Shown: piece by piece, positions 25,417 to 32,030 of the stretch
Numbering within the stretch: position 1 is the first letter of the stretch
How the letters are laid out: each line of letters opens with the position of its first letter
Assembly (NCBI GenBank): GCA_025359065.1
Contig: JANYHM010000076.1
Span: forward strand, 1-64,000
Direction: 5' to 3'
DNA length: 64,000 nucleotides
DNA from: Synechococcales cyanobacterium GL140_1_metabinner_5_sub
GTDB lineage: Bacteria; Cyanobacteriota; Cyanobacteriia; Cyanobacteriales; Chamaesiphonaceae
Made by a program: the position numbers and the translations under genes
The notes under the pieces: model-generated
The model's database searches: none
What the model saw: only the letters and a program-made list of their open reading frames with translations
Told to the model about the DNA's origin: nothing

Positions 25417-25496
25417 TGATGACCCTCGGACTTTTGTTACTTCCAGGGCTGCTACTATCGGTAATTGTGATGGTGACTTTTGCTGCCGGTGGTTAA
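25401..25496 (+). CDS. 31-residue single-pass membrane peptide
   Basis: The frame MNLPDLMTLGLLLLPG, followed by LLLSVIVMVTFAAGG, is one hydrophobic helix with a short polar start, the size and style of small photosystem, cytochrome b6f or NDH-1 subunits. I cannot match it to a named subunit. It follows the frameshifted small ORF of copy A. The duplicated copy at 28872 keeps only the first few codons. Confidence 0.5.
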   Translation: MNLPDLMTLGLLLLPGLLLSVIVMVTFAAGG

Positions 25497-25526
25497 ACGA
25501 CTTGTTGCCCAATCCGCCTGTAACAG

Positions 25527-25856
25527 TCAGTCGCCCCAAAAGCTTTCTGTTAAGGTTTCTTCTAGCTCCATCCGCTGTTCCATTTGGCGCAGAAAGTAGC
25601 CAGTCATCATTGCCGAACCCAATAAATGTGCCAAATGCTCCCGATCAGTGGTGATTTGCACGTTGAATCGATCGGCTGGCAACATACCCAGCAGCCCCTG
25701 AACGTTGTGGGAGATCACATCTTTTACTTGGGGACTAGCTGTTTTGGCCACATGGGACAATACGTCTGGGGATTGGGTTTGAAGATACTTGAGTAATTGG
25801 TTGCTTTGCACTTCATCCGAGGTCTTCGGTTCGAGGAAATCTGAGTTAGATGTCAT
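25527..25856 (-). CDS. DUF760 family protein
   Basis: This 109-residue soluble protein fits the DUF760 family common to cyanobacteria and plastids. It has an N-terminal helix LLKYLQTQSPDVLSHVA, then SPQVKDVISHNVQGLLGMLP, FNVQITTDREHLAHLL and a GYFLRQMEQRMELE helix. No catalytic residues are evident, and the function of the family is not established. It is convergent with the small membrane peptide gene. Confidence 0.8.
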   Translation of the reverse strand: MTSNSDFLEPKTSDEVQSNQLLKYLQTQSPDVLSHVAKTASPQVKDVISHNVQGLLGMLPADRFNVQITTDREHLAHLLGSAMMTGYFLRQMEQRMELEETLTESFWGD

Positions 25857-25957
25857 CGTTCACTCCACACTGTGGTTTAATTCTTTGCGATTATTTTTTT
25901 AATGCTTTCACCACTGTAGTCGATTTCAGTGGATATTAACAAAACTTTTCTTGGCGA

Positions 25958-26506
25958 TCAACTTTCGACTAATTCTGCATCCGCTTCTGACGGCAGCTCT
26001 GGCCCTAAAAATTCAGCTTTGGCGTTGCCCATGTAAGGCTGAAGCTCTTCGCTTAATTCATAGGTTTGGCGAAATTTATCAGTCACTTGTACTAAAGACG
26101 ATCGATTACCCACCTGACGCTTTTTGCGAACTAATCCCAGATCAACCAATTCTTGAATGTGCTGATAGGCGCTGCCACCACGCATTTCTACTAGTTCGGA
26201 CTGGACGATCGGGCCTTTGAGGGCGATCGCTGCCAAAGTGCGTAAGGCACCGGTGCCGATTTCGGAGGGAATTATTTTGTCGCGGAGGCTTTTAAAAGAT
26301 TCTTTTAGCTGGAGAGCATAATGACCACCGCTAGATTCTACAACTTCTAGGGCGCTGTCACGGTGAGCATAATCACCCATTAATTCAATAATGCCATCGG
26401 CAACGGTATCGGTGTTGCAGCCCAAAAATTCGGCAAGGTTTTCCAGGCTGAGGGCTTGCCCCTTGAGATATAAGATGGCCTCAATTTCGTTAGCCAGAGT
26501 TTGCAT
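25958..26506 (-). CDS. scpB: Segregation and condensation protein ScpB
   Basis: This 182-residue protein of paired winged-helix domains would work with ScpA and SMC in chromosome condensation. Recognisable features are the N-terminal EIEAILYLKGQALSLENLAEFLG, the domain joint EVVESSGGHYALQL and the second domain LRTLAAIALKGPIVQSELVEMRGGSAYQHIQELVDLGLVRKK. Length is normal. scpA is not in the window. The gene is divergent from the DUF72 gene. Confidence 0.88.
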   Translation of the reverse strand: MQTLANEIEAILYLKGQALSLENLAEFLGCNTDTVADGIIELMGDYAHRDSALEVVESSGGHYALQLKESFKSLRDKIIPSEIGTGALRTLAAIALKGPIVQSELVEMRGGSAYQHIQELVDLGLVRKKRQVGNRSSLVQVTDKFRQTYELSEELQPYMGNAKAEFLGPELPSEADAELVES

Positions 26507-26603
26507 AGCGGCCTGCGGATCAATTTGAGGGCAATTTTACCATCGATCTGAGAAGACTCGTTGCGTTACTGTGGAAGCGAAGAGCTTAGATAGATTGAAC
26601 TAG

Positions 26604-27467
26604 ATGTCGAATTTATATGTGGGTTGTGCGGTATGGTCTTTTCCTGGCTGGCAGGGAGACATTTTTCCGGCAGGTACTCGATCGAAGAAGTATTTGAGTT
26701 TTTACAGTCGCTATTTTCCGGCAGTGGAAGGAAATACTACTTTTTATGCGGTGCCCGAAGAAAAGGTGATCGATCGCTGGATAGCCGAGACTCCTGATGG
26801 TTTTCGGTTTTGCCTAAAGCTGCCCCGCGATTTTACCCACAGCGGTTTGCTATTGCCCCAGTTGTATAAGTCGATCGATTTTCTAGACTTAGTGAGCAAG
26901 CTAGAAGACAAGCTGGCGTTGGTGTTTATCCAGTTGCCACCCAAGTATAATCCCGACTATTGGGATGATTTGGCAGAGTATTTGACTGGGTTGGCCGATA
27001 TTGGGGTGCCCTTGGCGCTGGAAGTGCGCAATCTAGAATGGTTTGAGCGCCAGAATATGGCAGATTTGAATGAGCTGTTGGCGCAGCTTGGCATTGACCT
27101 GGTGATTTTGGATACTCAGCCGATTTATCAGACTCCCTCTGACCCAGATTTTCCGTTTATTTGCAAAAAGCCCAATGTGCCGCTGATTACAGAAATCACT
27201 GGCAACAAGGTGCTAATTCGCTATGTTTCTCATCCTCGATCGGCGATTAATGAACCGTTTATGAGGGCTTGGGCAGAGCGTTTACAGCCGCTGTTGTTGG
27301 CGGGCAAGGAGATTTATTTGTTTGTGCATTGCCCAATGGAAGATCTTTCTCCGACTAATGCTCGTCTTTTTCAGAAGATTTTGCGGGAGCAGCAAATTGA
27401 GGTGCATGATTTGCCTTGGCAGGAGGCTGCACCTGAAGCAGTGAGTCAGTTGGCTTTAGATCTTTAG
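26604..27467 (+). CDS. DUF72 family protein (TIM-barrel-like)
   Basis: This is a 287-residue protein of the widespread DUF72 family. It has the N-terminal VGCAVWSFPGWQGDIFP, FYSRYFPAVEGNTTFYAVP, FCLKLPRDFTHS, LALVFIQLPPKY, LALEVRNLEW and the C-terminal LFVHCPMEDLSPTNARLF segments. The biochemical role of the family is unsettled. It is the last ordinary chromosomal gene before the cassette array. Confidence 0.85.
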   Translation: MSNLYVGCAVWSFPGWQGDIFPAGTRSKKYLSFYSRYFPAVEGNTTFYAVPEEKVIDRWIAETPDGFRFCLKLPRDFTHSGLLLPQLYKSIDFLDLVSKLEDKLALVFIQLPPKYNPDYWDDLAEYLTGLADIGVPLALEVRNLEWFERQNMADLNELLAQLGIDLVILDTQPIYQTPSDPDFPFICKKPNVPLITEITGNKVLIRYVSHPRSAINEPFMRAWAERLQPLLLAGKEIYLFVHCPMEDLSPTNARLFQKILREQQIEVHDLPWQEAAPEAVSQLALDL

Positions 27468-27600
27468 CTTTCTATAACCAGCGCAGCACTTCAGAATACG
27501 GTACGGAACTTTAGTATTTGGGAATCCACTGAATGTTACGAAATATTAGGGAATTATTTCTAGTTTGAGCAAGGACTTTAAAATTGAAAATACTTCAGCC

Positions 27601-27683
27601 TAAACACCCAATTCAGGGTGTTATGTGGATGAATGTCGGGCTAACCCCCCAATTCTCTAGGGTATATGTGGACAAATGTCGGC
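27601..27683. repeat. Two imperfect ~42-bp direct repeats just before the cassette array
   Basis: 27601-27641 and 27642-27683 share TAA-C-CCCAATTC, AGGGT-T-TGTGGA and AATGTCGGC. The first unit contains a perfect AACACCC/GGGTGTT hairpin. They lie about 50 bases before the first cassette junction (27735). The 309 bases 27468-27775 contain no gene other than these repeats and the junction. Confidence 0.6.
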
Positions 27684-27734
27684 ATATGCGCCTGATTTTA
27701 GGGAGTTATACTGAACCCGTCAGTATATCCAATT

Positions 27735-27741
27735 GTTAGGC
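27735..27741 (+). other. Cassette junction, right box GTTAGGC
   Basis: GTTAGGC fits GTTRRRY, with the expected crossover between G and TT. A TATACTGA/TCAGTATA hairpin lies just upstream (about 27707-27727), but no convincing left box pairs with it. It may be a degenerate attC, or an attI-like entry point at the proximal edge of the array. Confidence 0.45.
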
Positions 27742-27775
27742 ATCTAATTTGTAGTCTGAAAAGCCAGGTATTTGA

Positions 27776-28561
27776 ATGATGCGTGTGCTATATCCTGAGC
27801 ATCCACTAAATAAGACACAAGCAGATGAGCCATATCACGAAGAATTTACTGTGGTAAGCAGTTCTGAATATCAATGCTCACTCTTTGATTATGATGCATT
27901 AGCATTCGACGAATTCAAGCCGCATCCTAGAATTCAGTTTGGTGAACGAGTGCTTTATCGTGGCTGGATGCTCAACTCGCCAAGATATGAAACCCTGATT
28001 AATCAGATTGAACGTAAAGGCGGAATACCGATAACTTCTCATAACGACTATCTTCGATGTCATCATTTACCAGGGTGGTATCAGCAGTGCTCAAACTTCA
28101 CAGCAGAAACATATTTTTTTGCGGCTGATGAAGAACTTGAAATAAAATTAGAAGACCTTGGGTGGGAGCGATATTTTGTGAAAGACTTTGTAAAGTCCAA
28201 TACAGCCGAACTAGGTTCGGTCGCAAATTCGCCATCGGAAGTCCGCAATATTATTGAACAAATTGCTACTTATCGAGGTGAAATTGAAGGTGGCATTGCA
28301 ATACGACGTTTTGAAAGCTATCGTTCTAGTACAGAACATCGATACTTTGTAGTAAATGGGATACCCTACTCATCTGACGGAGCAATCCCTAAACTGGTAC
28401 AAGATATAGCTTGCATTATCGATGCACCATTTTACTCTGTCGATGTGGTAGAAAATTTAGCAGGGGAACTGCGGCTTGTTGAGTTGGGAGATGGGCAGGT
28501 GTCAGATAAGAAGAATTGGTCAGTATCAAAAATGGTGGAGGTTGTTACCGCAAATGCCTAA
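27776..28561 (+). CDS. ATP-grasp domain protein (R2K/DUF4343-like), gene cassette
   Basis: This is a 261-residue protein. The ATP-grasp features are RYFVKDFVKSN near residue 140 (nucleotide-binding lysine), GGIAIRRFE and a C-terminal metal-binding segment LRLVELGDGQVSD. The layout resembles R2K-clade ATP-grasp ligases (DUF4343), which are common in mobile gene cassettes and whose substrates are mostly unknown. Its stop codon lies in the left box of the attC-like site at 28556. The start is the first of two adjacent ATGs (27776, 27779), 35 bases after the cassette junction. Confidence 0.7.
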   Translation: MMRVLYPEHPLNKTQADEPYHEEFTVVSSSEYQCSLFDYDALAFDEFKPHPRIQFGERVLYRGWMLNSPRYETLINQIERKGGIPITSHNDYLRCHHLPGWYQQCSNFTAETYFFAADEELEIKLEDLGWERYFVKDFVKSNTAELGSVANSPSEVRNIIEQIATYRGEIEGGIAIRRFESYRSSTEHRYFVVNGIPYSSDGAIPKLVQDIACIIDAPFYSVDVVENLAGELRLVELGDGQVSDKKNWSVSKMVEVVTANA

Positions 28562-28642
28562 CCAGGGTGTGCAGCGGATGGCCTCAACACTCTGGTAATG
28601 ACTCGAAAATACTTGCCACCGCTGACACCCAAGCCGTTAGAC
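28556..28642 (+). other. attC-like recombination site B
   Basis: The left box GCCTAAC (28556-28562) and right box GTTAGAC (28636-28642) flank paired arms. GGGTGT pairs with ACACCC, CAGCGG with CCGCTG and TGGC with GCCA, with single unpaired G28571 and A28578 on the left arm only. One-sided extra-helical bases are the strand-selection feature of integron attC sites. Size is 87 bp. Confidence 0.82.
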
Positions 28643-28887
28643 TGATGTATCACCAGCCAAGATCCGCCTCCCAGCTACAGTTATCCGTCCCTCAGACAGG
28701 GGTTTACCGTAAAGAAGGTCGCATCCTATGCAACGATCCCTACGAGGGTTGTAGGGTAATCAAAGAAGGGCAATTGGAAGAAAGTCTGTATTTTTAGCCA
28801 GATGTTTGGCTCGATCGCGCATCATGTAGGCAGTACGCCTCTACCCAAATCTAAAGAATCGAGTAAAGATTATGAGCTTACCAGACC
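28637..28887. repeat. Segmental duplication, copy B, starting at the cassette crossover point
   Basis: This 251-bp block matches copy A (25164-25416). The match begins with TTAGAC, exactly the bases after the G of the attC right box GTTAGAC, where an integron integrase would cut. Homology ends after CCAGACC. Confidence 0.9.
28645..28797 (+). CDS. Small 50-residue protein in the duplicated block
   Basis: The ORF runs from MYHQPRSASQLQLSV to GQLEESLYF, ends with TAG and contains two cysteines. The matching ORF of copy A is frameshifted, so this is the only intact copy in the window. It is conserved between copies over its full length, with mostly silent or conservative changes, which supports coding. 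I recognise no family, and it has no signal peptide or membrane helix. Confidence 0.5.
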   Translation: MYHQPRSASQLQLSVPQTGVYRKEGRILCNDPYEGCRVIKEGQLEESLYF

Positions 28888-28910
28888 AGTGGTTTAGAGG
28901 GAGTCGGTAA
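28872..28910 (+). pseudogene. Truncated copy of the 31-residue membrane peptide gene
   Basis: The copy starts MSLPD as in copy A (MNLPD), but homology ends after the fifth codon and the frame runs into unrelated residues and a stop. The hydrophobic helix is lost. Confidence 0.6.
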
Positions 28911-28971
28911 AAAGCTCAGAATTAGGGTGTACTATATTTGTTTAAAAGCTGAGTACATTGCAGATAGACCA

Positions 28972-29496
28972 ATGGATGAAGTTGTTATCGTAGAGTACGA
29001 TCCACGCTGGCCAAATATGTTTGAAGAAGAAGAAGCGCGAATTGCCGAGGTTTTGAGTAGAGCTCTGGTCGTTTGCATTGAACATATTGGCAGTACGGCA
29101 GTATCAGGGTTGGCAGCCAAGCCAATCATTGATCTATTGGTGAGCGTTCATTCTCTCGTTGAGGCAAAGCAAGTTGCTGTTTCTCCGTTAAAGGAATTGG
29201 GTTATGCCTATTGGCTTAATAATCCTGATCCCCAGCGAATGTTTTTTGTCAAAGGTTTACCGCCAAACAGTCCGCGCACTCATCACATCCACATCATTGA
29301 ATCAGATAGTATATTGCGGGAACGGCTGTTGTTCCGAGATTACCTCCGAGAACACCCAGATGAAGCCTTTCGCTATGCCCAGTTGAAGCGACATCTTGCT
29401 CAACAGTTTTTAACTGACCGAGAAGCTTATACGAGTGGTAAGACAGAGTATATACAGTCCATTATGCAGAAAGTGCGACAGGAGCCGGCCAGCTAA
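28972..29496 (+). CDS. GrpB family protein, gene cassette
   Basis: This is a 174-residue GrpB/UPF0157-type nucleotidyltransferase-like protein. It has VVIVEYDPRWPNMFEEEEARI, the HIGSTAVSGLAAKPIIDLLVSV motif (the GSTAVPGLxAKPxIDI signature), RMFFVKG and RTHHIHI. The ATG at 28972 is chosen because family proteins start just before this EYDPRW block; 15 further codons are open upstream. The stop codon lies within the left box of the attC-like site at 29491. Activity is not established; some relatives are fused to dephospho-CoA kinase. Confidence 0.85.
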   Translation: MDEVVIVEYDPRWPNMFEEEEARIAEVLSRALVVCIEHIGSTAVSGLAAKPIIDLLVSVHSLVEAKQVAVSPLKELGYAYWLNNPDPQRMFFVKGLPPNSPRTHHIHIIESDSILRERLLFRDYLREHPDEAFRYAQLKRHLAQQFLTDREAYTSGKTEYIQSIMQKVRQEPAS

Positions 29497-29583
29497 CAAG
29501 GGCTTGCGACGGAACGGGGTGTTAAGCTAGGGTTGTGATTCAAAGTGCAAGTTCGTCCGCTGAAGCCCAAAAGAATGTTGTCT
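29491..29583 (+). other. attC-like recombination site C (degenerate right box)
   Basis: The left box AGCTAAC is followed by the arm GGGCTTGCGACGGAAC, which pairs with GTTCGTCCGCTGAAGCCC through blocks GGGCTT/AAGCCC, GCG/CGC and GAAC/GTTC with bulges. The right box would be GTTGTCT (29577), which departs from GTTRRRY, and the spacer is longer than in the other sites. It is probably an old or inactive attC. Confidence 0.6.
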
Positions 29584-29708
29584 ACAGTTTCTTTCTGAAA
29601 GCATATGCTTGATGAACACAATTGTCCCCCAATCCCTCGCTCAATTCATGCGACCAACTCTAGGTGATAAAATTACTTCCATTCGAGACGTAAATAGCTC
29701 TGATACTG

Positions 29709-29960
29709 ATGAATGACTCTGAACTGCAAATCCAAGCTCAAGAGATTTTGGATACTATTGCTTTCATGCCCTTTGAACAATGCCAACCTCTAACCCATGG
29801 ATTTGAAAGTATTCCAGCCCGTCCAGGCATATACGCAATCAGGCATAGAACCAATGAGCTACTTTATATCGGTAAAACCAAAAGTTTACTCAGATATAAT
29901 GTTTACTGCTGCTTAACCGGAACGTTAGGTTGCTCCAATTATCGTTCAAGGCAACTATGA
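29709..29960 (+). pseudogene. Truncated GIY-YIG nuclease-domain gene, cut at a cassette junction
   Basis: The first 65 residues include RPGIYAIRHRTNELLYIGKTKSLL, the start of a GIY-YIG domain with its GIY and YIG strands. The catalytic Arg and Glu regions that should follow are missing. The frame runs into the collapsed recombination site at 29911-29930 and ends by chance at 29960. A deletion at the junction removed the rest of the gene. Confidence 0.7.
29911..29930 (+). other. Collapsed attC-like junction
   Basis: GCTTAAC (left box form) is followed after only six bases (CGGAAC) by GTTAGGT (right box form). The paired arms of a normal site are absent. The CGGAACGTTA word recurs at the end of the truncated glycosyltransferase (31031-31040). 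Confidence 0.55.
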
Positions 29961-29998
29961 AAAATCTAAATCCTGGCAAATTACAATCAAATTTTAAG

Positions 29999-30502
29999 AT
30001 GAAGTACTTACCCTCAATCATTATTGGATTTTCAACTTTGCTGTTAACTCTGCCTGCATATGCTTGCAGTTGTGCTCCAAGTAAAAGCTCATTTGTGCAG
30101 TTGACCCAACGCTCTGAATTAGTCATGAGGGGAAAGGTTGTAGAGTATTACTGGAACAAAGGAGATACTGAACACAAAACAACACCACTTGCCATGATGG
30201 TTGAAGTCAAGGAAGTTTATAAAGGGGCAACAAAACTAAGCAAAATCACTGTGTGGGGAGATAATGGGGCACAGTGCCGACCCTATGTAACCCAGTTTCC
30301 AATTGGAACGGAGTGGGTTTTGGCGCTCTCAAAGGATAATGAGACAAAGGAGGGAGAGTTAGCTATTTCAGTATGTGGGAAGTATTGGTTGCAAGTAAAA
30401 GGTAGCCATGTGGTGGGAAAAATAAGAGATGGAAGTTCCAGCGCAAAACCGGAAGTTATCAGCCTGCCCAATTTCCGTAAGCTGTTGAGAGCCGCAGCCT
30501 AA
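29999..30502 (+). CDS. Secreted Cys-rich (CSCAPS, TIMP/NTR-like) protein, gene cassette
   Basis: This is a 167-residue exported protein: signal peptide MKYLPSIIIGFSTLLLTLP with a probable cut after AYA, giving a mature start CSCAPS. This is the start of bacterial proteins resembling the netrin/TIMP module, here with further cysteines in AQCRPYV and VCGKYW and the conserved VMRGKVVEYYW strand. Function is unknown. The ATG at 29999 is chosen because it gives a proper signal peptide; the frame is open from 29930. The TAA stop lies in the left box of attC D, as expected for a cassette. Confidence 0.75.
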   Translation: MKYLPSIIIGFSTLLLTLPAYACSCAPSKSSFVQLTQRSELVMRGKVVEYYWNKGDTEHKTTPLAMMVEVKEVYKGATKLSKITVWGDNGAQCRPYVTQFPIGTEWVLALSKDNETKEGELAISVCGKYWLQVKGSHVVGKIRDGSSSAKPEVISLPNFRKLLRAAA

Positions 30503-30576
30503 CAAGCGCGATGCACCGGAACTTTAAACGGCTAGTAGCTAAAGTTCTCTGAATCCGGTGATCGCGAACGTTGGGC
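30497..30576 (+). other. attC-like recombination site D (best preserved)
   Basis: The left box GCCTAAC (30497-30503) and right box GTTGGGC (30570-30576) flank arms CGCGATGCACCGGA and TCCGGTGATCGCG, which pair perfectly apart from one extra G on the left arm. A further AACTTT/AAAGTT pairing lies inside. All attC hallmarks are present in 80 bp. Confidence 0.88.
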
Positions 30577-30687
30577 TGCTACGATTATTGGTGAAGACGA
30601 TAGTTCGATTTTGTCAGTGAGGCGATTCAAAATGTTTGAGATAGAGCAGTTCTGTCGATGGAAGTGCGATAACCGAGAGGCAAAATC

Positions 30688-31053
30688 GTGAGTCGAATTG
30701 TTGTCACCACAATTGGAAGCCTGGGCGATCTGCATCCTAAGATTGCGATCGCGCTCGAACTTCGCCAGCGCGGACATTCGGTTATTTTTGCAACTCACAA
30801 AGGATATCAACCTAAAATAGAAGCCTTGGGATTTGAGTTTCATGAAATGCGCCCAGATGGGCCAGCAGATCCTGCGGAACTTGCCCGTATGACCGACTCG
30901 AAAACTGGATCGAAATATGCCCTTTGCAACTGGCTATTACCTAGCTTGCGTGATACCTACACCGACTTGCTGGATACAGCAAAAGATGCAGATTTTATGC
31001 TGGCTGGGGAAATCGTCTATGCCGCTCGATCGGAACGTTATGCTGACTCGTAA
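30688..31053 (+). pseudogene. Truncated MGT-type glycosyltransferase, gene cassette
   Basis: Starting from GTG, the product begins IVVTTIGSLGDLHPKIAIALELRQRGHSV, the N-terminal Rossmann start of UDP-glycosyltransferases of the MGT/GT1 type. GYQPKIEALGFEFHEM follows. Such enzymes have about 400 residues, but here the frame ends after 121, directly after the junction word CGGAACGTTATGC. The C-terminal nucleotide-sugar-binding domain is missing, so the product cannot be an active enzyme. Confidence 0.8.
31031..31043 (+). other. attC right-half remnant, distal end of array
   Basis: CGGAACGTTATGC ends in GTTATGC, a right-box form known from Vibrio-type cassette sites. No paired left arm is present. 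It marks the point where the glycosyltransferase gene was cut. Confidence 0.5.
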
Positions 31054-31195
31054 TGGAGGATCTCCCGAAGTAGATTCAGGAGTAGACTCGCAAAGCATAT
31101 CGGCAATTTAAATTCGACAATGCATGAAAACAATCAGTTATTTCTGACGCTGCGAGGTGTTTGGGAAAGAAACTGATTGGATTATCAGCGGTCTA

Positions 31196-31588
31196 TTAGA
31201 GTTCTGACCATATATTCCGCACCGGATAATTGCTAAATACGGAATCAGCACTCATTAGCACTAAATTCTGGTTAATTGATTGTGAGATAATGAGCCGATC
31301 GAAGGGGTCAGTATGGTGAAAGGGCAGTGTTTGCTGAACGTTGAGATCACCGAACAATATCGGTAGTATTTGAATGTTCAGTCGATCCAAGATTCTTTCT
31401 AATTCATGAAAATCAACGCCCAGATCGAGCTTGCCTTTACCAATTTTGATGGCGATTTCCCGAAGACTGGCAATACTTACAGAGAGAGCATTATCAGTCG
31501 ATTCTAGCAAATTTGTCATCTCTGGTTTCAGGTTAGGATTTCCAGCAATGTACCAAATCAAAATATGAGTATCGATGAGCAGATTCAT
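31196..31588 (-). CDS. PIN-domain toxin (VapC-like)
   Basis: This 130-residue PIN nuclease starts MNLLIDTHILIWYIAG with the first catalytic Asp. VSIASLREIAIKIGKGKL (conserved Glu in SLREI) follows, and HTDPFDRLIISQS carries the later acidic residues. The pattern matches the Sll0205-like PIN subfamily common in cyanobacteria. The start codon lies 3 bases after the antitoxin stop codon, so the pair is a toxin-antitoxin operon. It is oriented opposite to the cassettes and lies outside the array. Confidence 0.85.
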   Translation of the reverse strand: MNLLIDTHILIWYIAGNPNLKPEMTNLLESTDNALSVSIASLREIAIKIGKGKLDLGVDFHELERILDRLNIQILPILFGDLNVQQTLPFHHTDPFDRLIISQSINQNLVLMSADSVFSNYPVRNIWSEL

Positions 31589-31591
31589 AAA

Positions 31592-31831
31592 TTACTGGTA
31601 GTCAGCGAATTCTTCTAAGGGTTCATCAAAGTCATCAGTAATAGTGACCTTGCCTTTGAGAATGCCAAAACCATTGCGTTTTGGACTTGCAGTGTGATTT
31701 CCAATCTGGGCAGCTACGCCAACACGTCGAGAAGCCAGATACTCAACATAATGCAATGCCTCGACTTGAAGCTGCTCGGGAAGCTGCAAGAGGAGTGAAT
31801 TAATACTCGCGACTGCGTTGGTTTGCGACAT
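31592..31831 (-). CDS. Antitoxin of the PIN toxin (DUF2281-like)
   Basis: This is a 79-residue protein with an N-terminal helical segment SLLLQLPEQLQVEALHYVEYLASRR, as in DUF2281-type antitoxins. A disordered tail ends in an acidic segment (DDFDEPLEEFADYQ) suited to bind and block the toxin. It is the first gene of a two-gene operon. Confidence 0.75.
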   Translation of the reverse strand: MSQTNAVASINSLLLQLPEQLQVEALHYVEYLASRRVGVAAQIGNHTASPKRNGFGILKGKVTITDDFDEPLEEFADYQ

Positions 31832-31971
31832 GCTGCCTGCCTTTTCGTCTATGGGTTCCTATTTTAGCCTAGATTTGGGTGGGGTAGCTACTGACAGAAA
31901 CTGTGCTTGGATTGGAGTCCTTGGGCGAAGTAAAAAATGCAGTGAATTTTCTTTGTAGCATTGATATTGTT

Positions 31972-32030
31972 GTGATTTCAGACCACAACATGTTTTATTC
32001 TCAACAAACGTTGTTATTTTAAACTGCCGT
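31972..32030 (-). pseudogene. Start-region remnant of a paralogue of the adjacent protease-like gene
   Basis: The block matches the promoter and first codons of the next gene (about 32605-32661). Both share TTTCAGACCACA-CAT and a diverged upstream part. Reading minus, it gives ATG and the residues LWSEI, then similarity is lost. It is probably what remains of a tandem duplicate. Confidence 0.45.

Larger units (their letters stand above)
27735..31043 (+). mobile_element. Integron-like gene cassette array without integrase (CALIN-like)
   Basis: Within 3.3 kb all genes point the same way, and sites with attC architecture separate them: RYYYAAC left boxes, long imperfectly paired arms with extra-helical bases and GTTRRRY right boxes. 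Three near-complete sites lie at 28556, 29491 and 30497, and junction or half sites lie at 27735, 29911 and 31031. In each of the three near-complete cases the stop codon TAA of the gene lies inside the left box, the normal cassette layout. Contents (ATP-grasp, GrpB, secreted Cys-rich protein) are typical cassette cargo. No integron integrase is visible in the 64 kb window. Confidence 0.75.

Noticed and set aside
28516-28797. 93-codon frame that starts inside the ATP-grasp gene and ends with the 50-residue ORF
   Set aside because: It runs through the attC-like site; only the part from the ATG at 28645 is conserved in the duplicated copy.
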